A stretch of 64,000 nt of DNA from assembly GCA_020746105.1 (NCBI GenBank), contig CM036658.1, positions 15,732,689-15,796,688 of the forward strand, written 5' to 3'. Of the stretch, positions 61,499-64,000 are shown one piece after another. Below the pieces are notes generated by a model. That model had not been told where the DNA came from. It did no database searches and saw only the letters and a list, made by a program, of their open reading frames with translations. The position numbers and the translations under genes were made by a program. Position 1 is the first letter of the stretch. Each line of letters opens with the position of its first letter. This stretch comes from Trogon surrucura (lineage: Eukaryota; Chordata; Aves; Trogoniformes; Trogonidae).

Positions 61499-64000
61499 AT
61501 CAAAACCTCTAAAGTTACTTAGTAGATGGTTAAGGTCTCATAGAAGTTGTTAATACTTTCATTTCTTTCACAAAAACTAATAATGTCAGAACAATTTGAG
61601 CAAAATATTACATAAATGACTCAAGGCTTTTCTTGAAAGGCTGAAATAACTGTAAGTCTACTCTGTAAATCATAATCTGGCTTTATAAATCCACTACGAT
61701 CAGTCTATAGGTTCATTCACTTTGTTTTCAGCTATATTCTTAACAGATAGTGATGGGGAAATAGAGACAATAATCTTACACTTGTTCCATGAAAAAACAA
61801 TGAATTTTTAACCAGTTCTACACAATCTTCTACTTTTATGAAACTCCACAGACTTCTGTGACAAAGGGAATATATTCCTTAAAATGCAATTTATTTTCCT
61901 TCCTTCAGGATCATGAGATAAAAAAAATCCTTTTATATTTGTTTGCTTCTATTATAGTTGTACACAAGCTGTCTTCAAATAGCTGTCCGTCTTTAATTTA
62001 GATGTTGGACAGGATTTACTTTGACTAATGATATTCAACCAACACACGGTCGAATATCCTCTTGCTTGTATAATTAATGCATACTTCATACTGTCGCTCC
62101 TACTACTTGTAGATTTAATCTCACGTTTCATAGCTGCTAAGTTTTGAGAGAGCTCTCATGATGTCCTATTTTCATGTCTCGACGGCAGACTTCATATTCT
62201 GGTTGTTGTTACCTAACTGTCTTCAACAGCTATATAGAATTTATGCAAATGCATAGAAAACAAGCATTTAGTACTATAAACATGAACGTTCTAGCTAAAC
62301 TAGTAATTTTGCACAACTCTTCTTAAAACAAACCAAATTAGAGAGTATGACTACGCTCTCTACCACCTCTGGAGAAAGAAGAGTCAAAGGCTCTGCAACA
62401 GTCTCAAAGCCAAGTACCAGAGTTGTTATGGAACCTGAACCACAAAGCAAAAAACACAAGGAAGAGTAGCAAGACCTATTTCTTACAAAAGGAACCAATA
62501 TTTTGTTCCCTTAAGGCTGTAAAGGTGCAGAAAAAAAAAAAGCAGGTTAAAGTAATACGTTCTATTCCTTCAGAGAAAAAGTAACTGAGTAGTATGATTA
62601 CTAGCACAGATTAATGCTCAGATCAGATTGATTACTTATTACTGGATAAAAAATATGCCTGATTGATATCTGCAGTTTAAAAGTCGAAGATTTGTCATTA
62701 ATGCCAACGATCCATTTCTAATGCAGACCTTCTGAAGTCATAGTACGAAATTATCACTAAGATGAACACCTTTTCTTATCCCAAAGTTCAAATATTACAT
62801 TTTTTATAACCAATTTAAAGTTGAAGTTTTTATTCATTAGTTACTCCTGCTCTTAAATGAGATGTTCTACATACCTTCAAAGTTCTCTTTTGAGGAGCAA
62901 AACTCCTTATCCTCCCTCTCTGTCTCTCAATGACCTTCTTTCCATGCAAATTCATGAGTCCTCAAGAGTCCTCACAGGTTTTGTAGTCTGCTCCAGTTTT
63001 AGCAGTTTCTACAACTCAAGACTACATGCTTCAGCAATAAAGGAAGGACTAATAAACCTAATTTATACTCCTTTTATCTACTGCCAGTAGAAAACTAGGA
63101 AGACTGTTTTTATATTGCTTTCCAGTAATTTATTTTTGCTGTTATTCATATTCAGCTTATTTCCATAAACTAGTTACTGCAACTAGAAAGCTTAACCTAG
63201 AACATAAAAGTTCATGGGAATTTAGTAAAGCCAAAATATGATTAGGTGAGTAGTCAATAGCAAGCAATCAACAAAATATCAGTGTTCTTAGAGAAGGTTG
63301 TCTTTATCAATTATTTTTGCTTATTATTAAATTTTACTTATTGCTTATTGTAATAGTTTATTAACCCTGTCATTCCATATGCAAGCATGAAGCCAAAATA
63401 TTGCATTCAATCTTCAATCAAGATTTGTAGGAAAAGCTGTATTTCCCAATTTACAACTCATCCACTTCAGTGGAATGCTTTGTCAGCTTTTAAGTACTCT
63501 TGCATCTCTTTCGCAGAGATACTAGTCATTCCTTGATAAATCTATTTAAAATTTAAAGTCAGATATGTATTATTATAGAGAGATTGCAGAGCAAAAATTG
63601 AAAGCAGGAAGACACGAGTTGGCATAGGTAAACTGAACAGCGCAAAGGATATTTTACTTTTGTCCTAAGGAGAACTATCCAGGAAATACAGGGATCCTGT
63701 TTTGATCACTCGTACTGAGACAATTTGATTAAGTGTGCTGAAAAAGTAACACCAACATTATCATGGCATTGTTCAGGAGCCTTCATGACGTTATCAAATA
63801 AAGCTTCAATATAAAAATAAAATGCTTCTACTTAAGAATGTGATCACTGATACCCAGAGCAATCAGAAACAGCTACACAACAGTTTCTGAGAAACGCTCT
63901 TAGACTAATGATGTAAAGCTGTATCAGTGAGAAATTTGAGCTGACCAAATTACACATAACACTACTTTAACCTGTTGAAAAACTTTTTTTTATTAAACCT

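Larger units (their letters stand above)
50950..64000 (-). other. ERCC6L2: ERCC6L2 intron, 3' part (at least 13 kb)
   Basis: Everything from the acceptor to the right edge appears to be one intron. The preceding human exon is several hundred bases long and Ser/Lys-rich, and nothing like it is present on the minus strand here. Contents are CR1 copy B, the 30-bp duplication at 54553-54612, the G/T-rich tract at 59697-59772, A-runs (for example 61483-61498) and AT-rich unique DNA. No RNA gene was recognised. Confidence 0.75.

Noticed and set aside
1-64000. LTR elements, endogenous virus copies or DNA transposons
   Set aside because: I looked for paired terminal repeats and known coding motifs outside the CR1 copies and saw none. 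Old, decayed copies could escape reading by eye.

Overview
The window is avian nuclear DNA. The evidence is a set of CR1 (chicken repeat 1) LINE copies with the typical 3' ends (ATTCTATG-like 8-bp repeats), a tRNA-Ile-derived SINE with a CR1-like tail, AT-rich non-coding sequence, and one exon whose predicted protein matches vertebrate ERCC6L2. ERCC6L2 lies on chromosome Z in chicken, so Z linkage is a reasonable inference, not something the sequence shows. The recent CR1 activity and the SINE suggest a neoavian bird; I cannot name the species. The SINE recalls the passerine TguSINE1 design, but the young CR1 copies would also fit other groups.

Layout. Positions 1-49988 are the 3' flank of ERCC6L2: gene-poor DNA holding nine CR1 pieces, one SINE, and several short tandem or low-complexity repeats. 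Positions 49989-50949 (minus strand) are the terminal coding exon of ERCC6L2, with a good splice acceptor just upstream and a TGA stop. From 50950 to the right edge is the intron before that exon, at least 13 kb long. I found no further ERCC6L2 exon in it; it carries one young CR1 copy at 51180-52601.

CR1 pieces and the SINE make up about 7.6 kb (about 12%) of the window and belong to several age layers. The youngest pair, at 8417-9898 and 51180-52601, is nearly identical and lies in direct orientation about 43 kb apart. Others (30115-31800, 45709-46026, 41491-42105) are older and more broken. An inverted CR1 pair (48195-49420 minus, 51180-52601 plus) brackets the terminal ERCC6L2 exon.

The only host gene I can defend is ERCC6L2. 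I recognised no tRNA or rRNA genes, CRISPR arrays, LTR elements or DNA transposons. I found no clear sign of an undescribed biological system; the findings are structural or evolutionary observations plus a few unexplained open frames.
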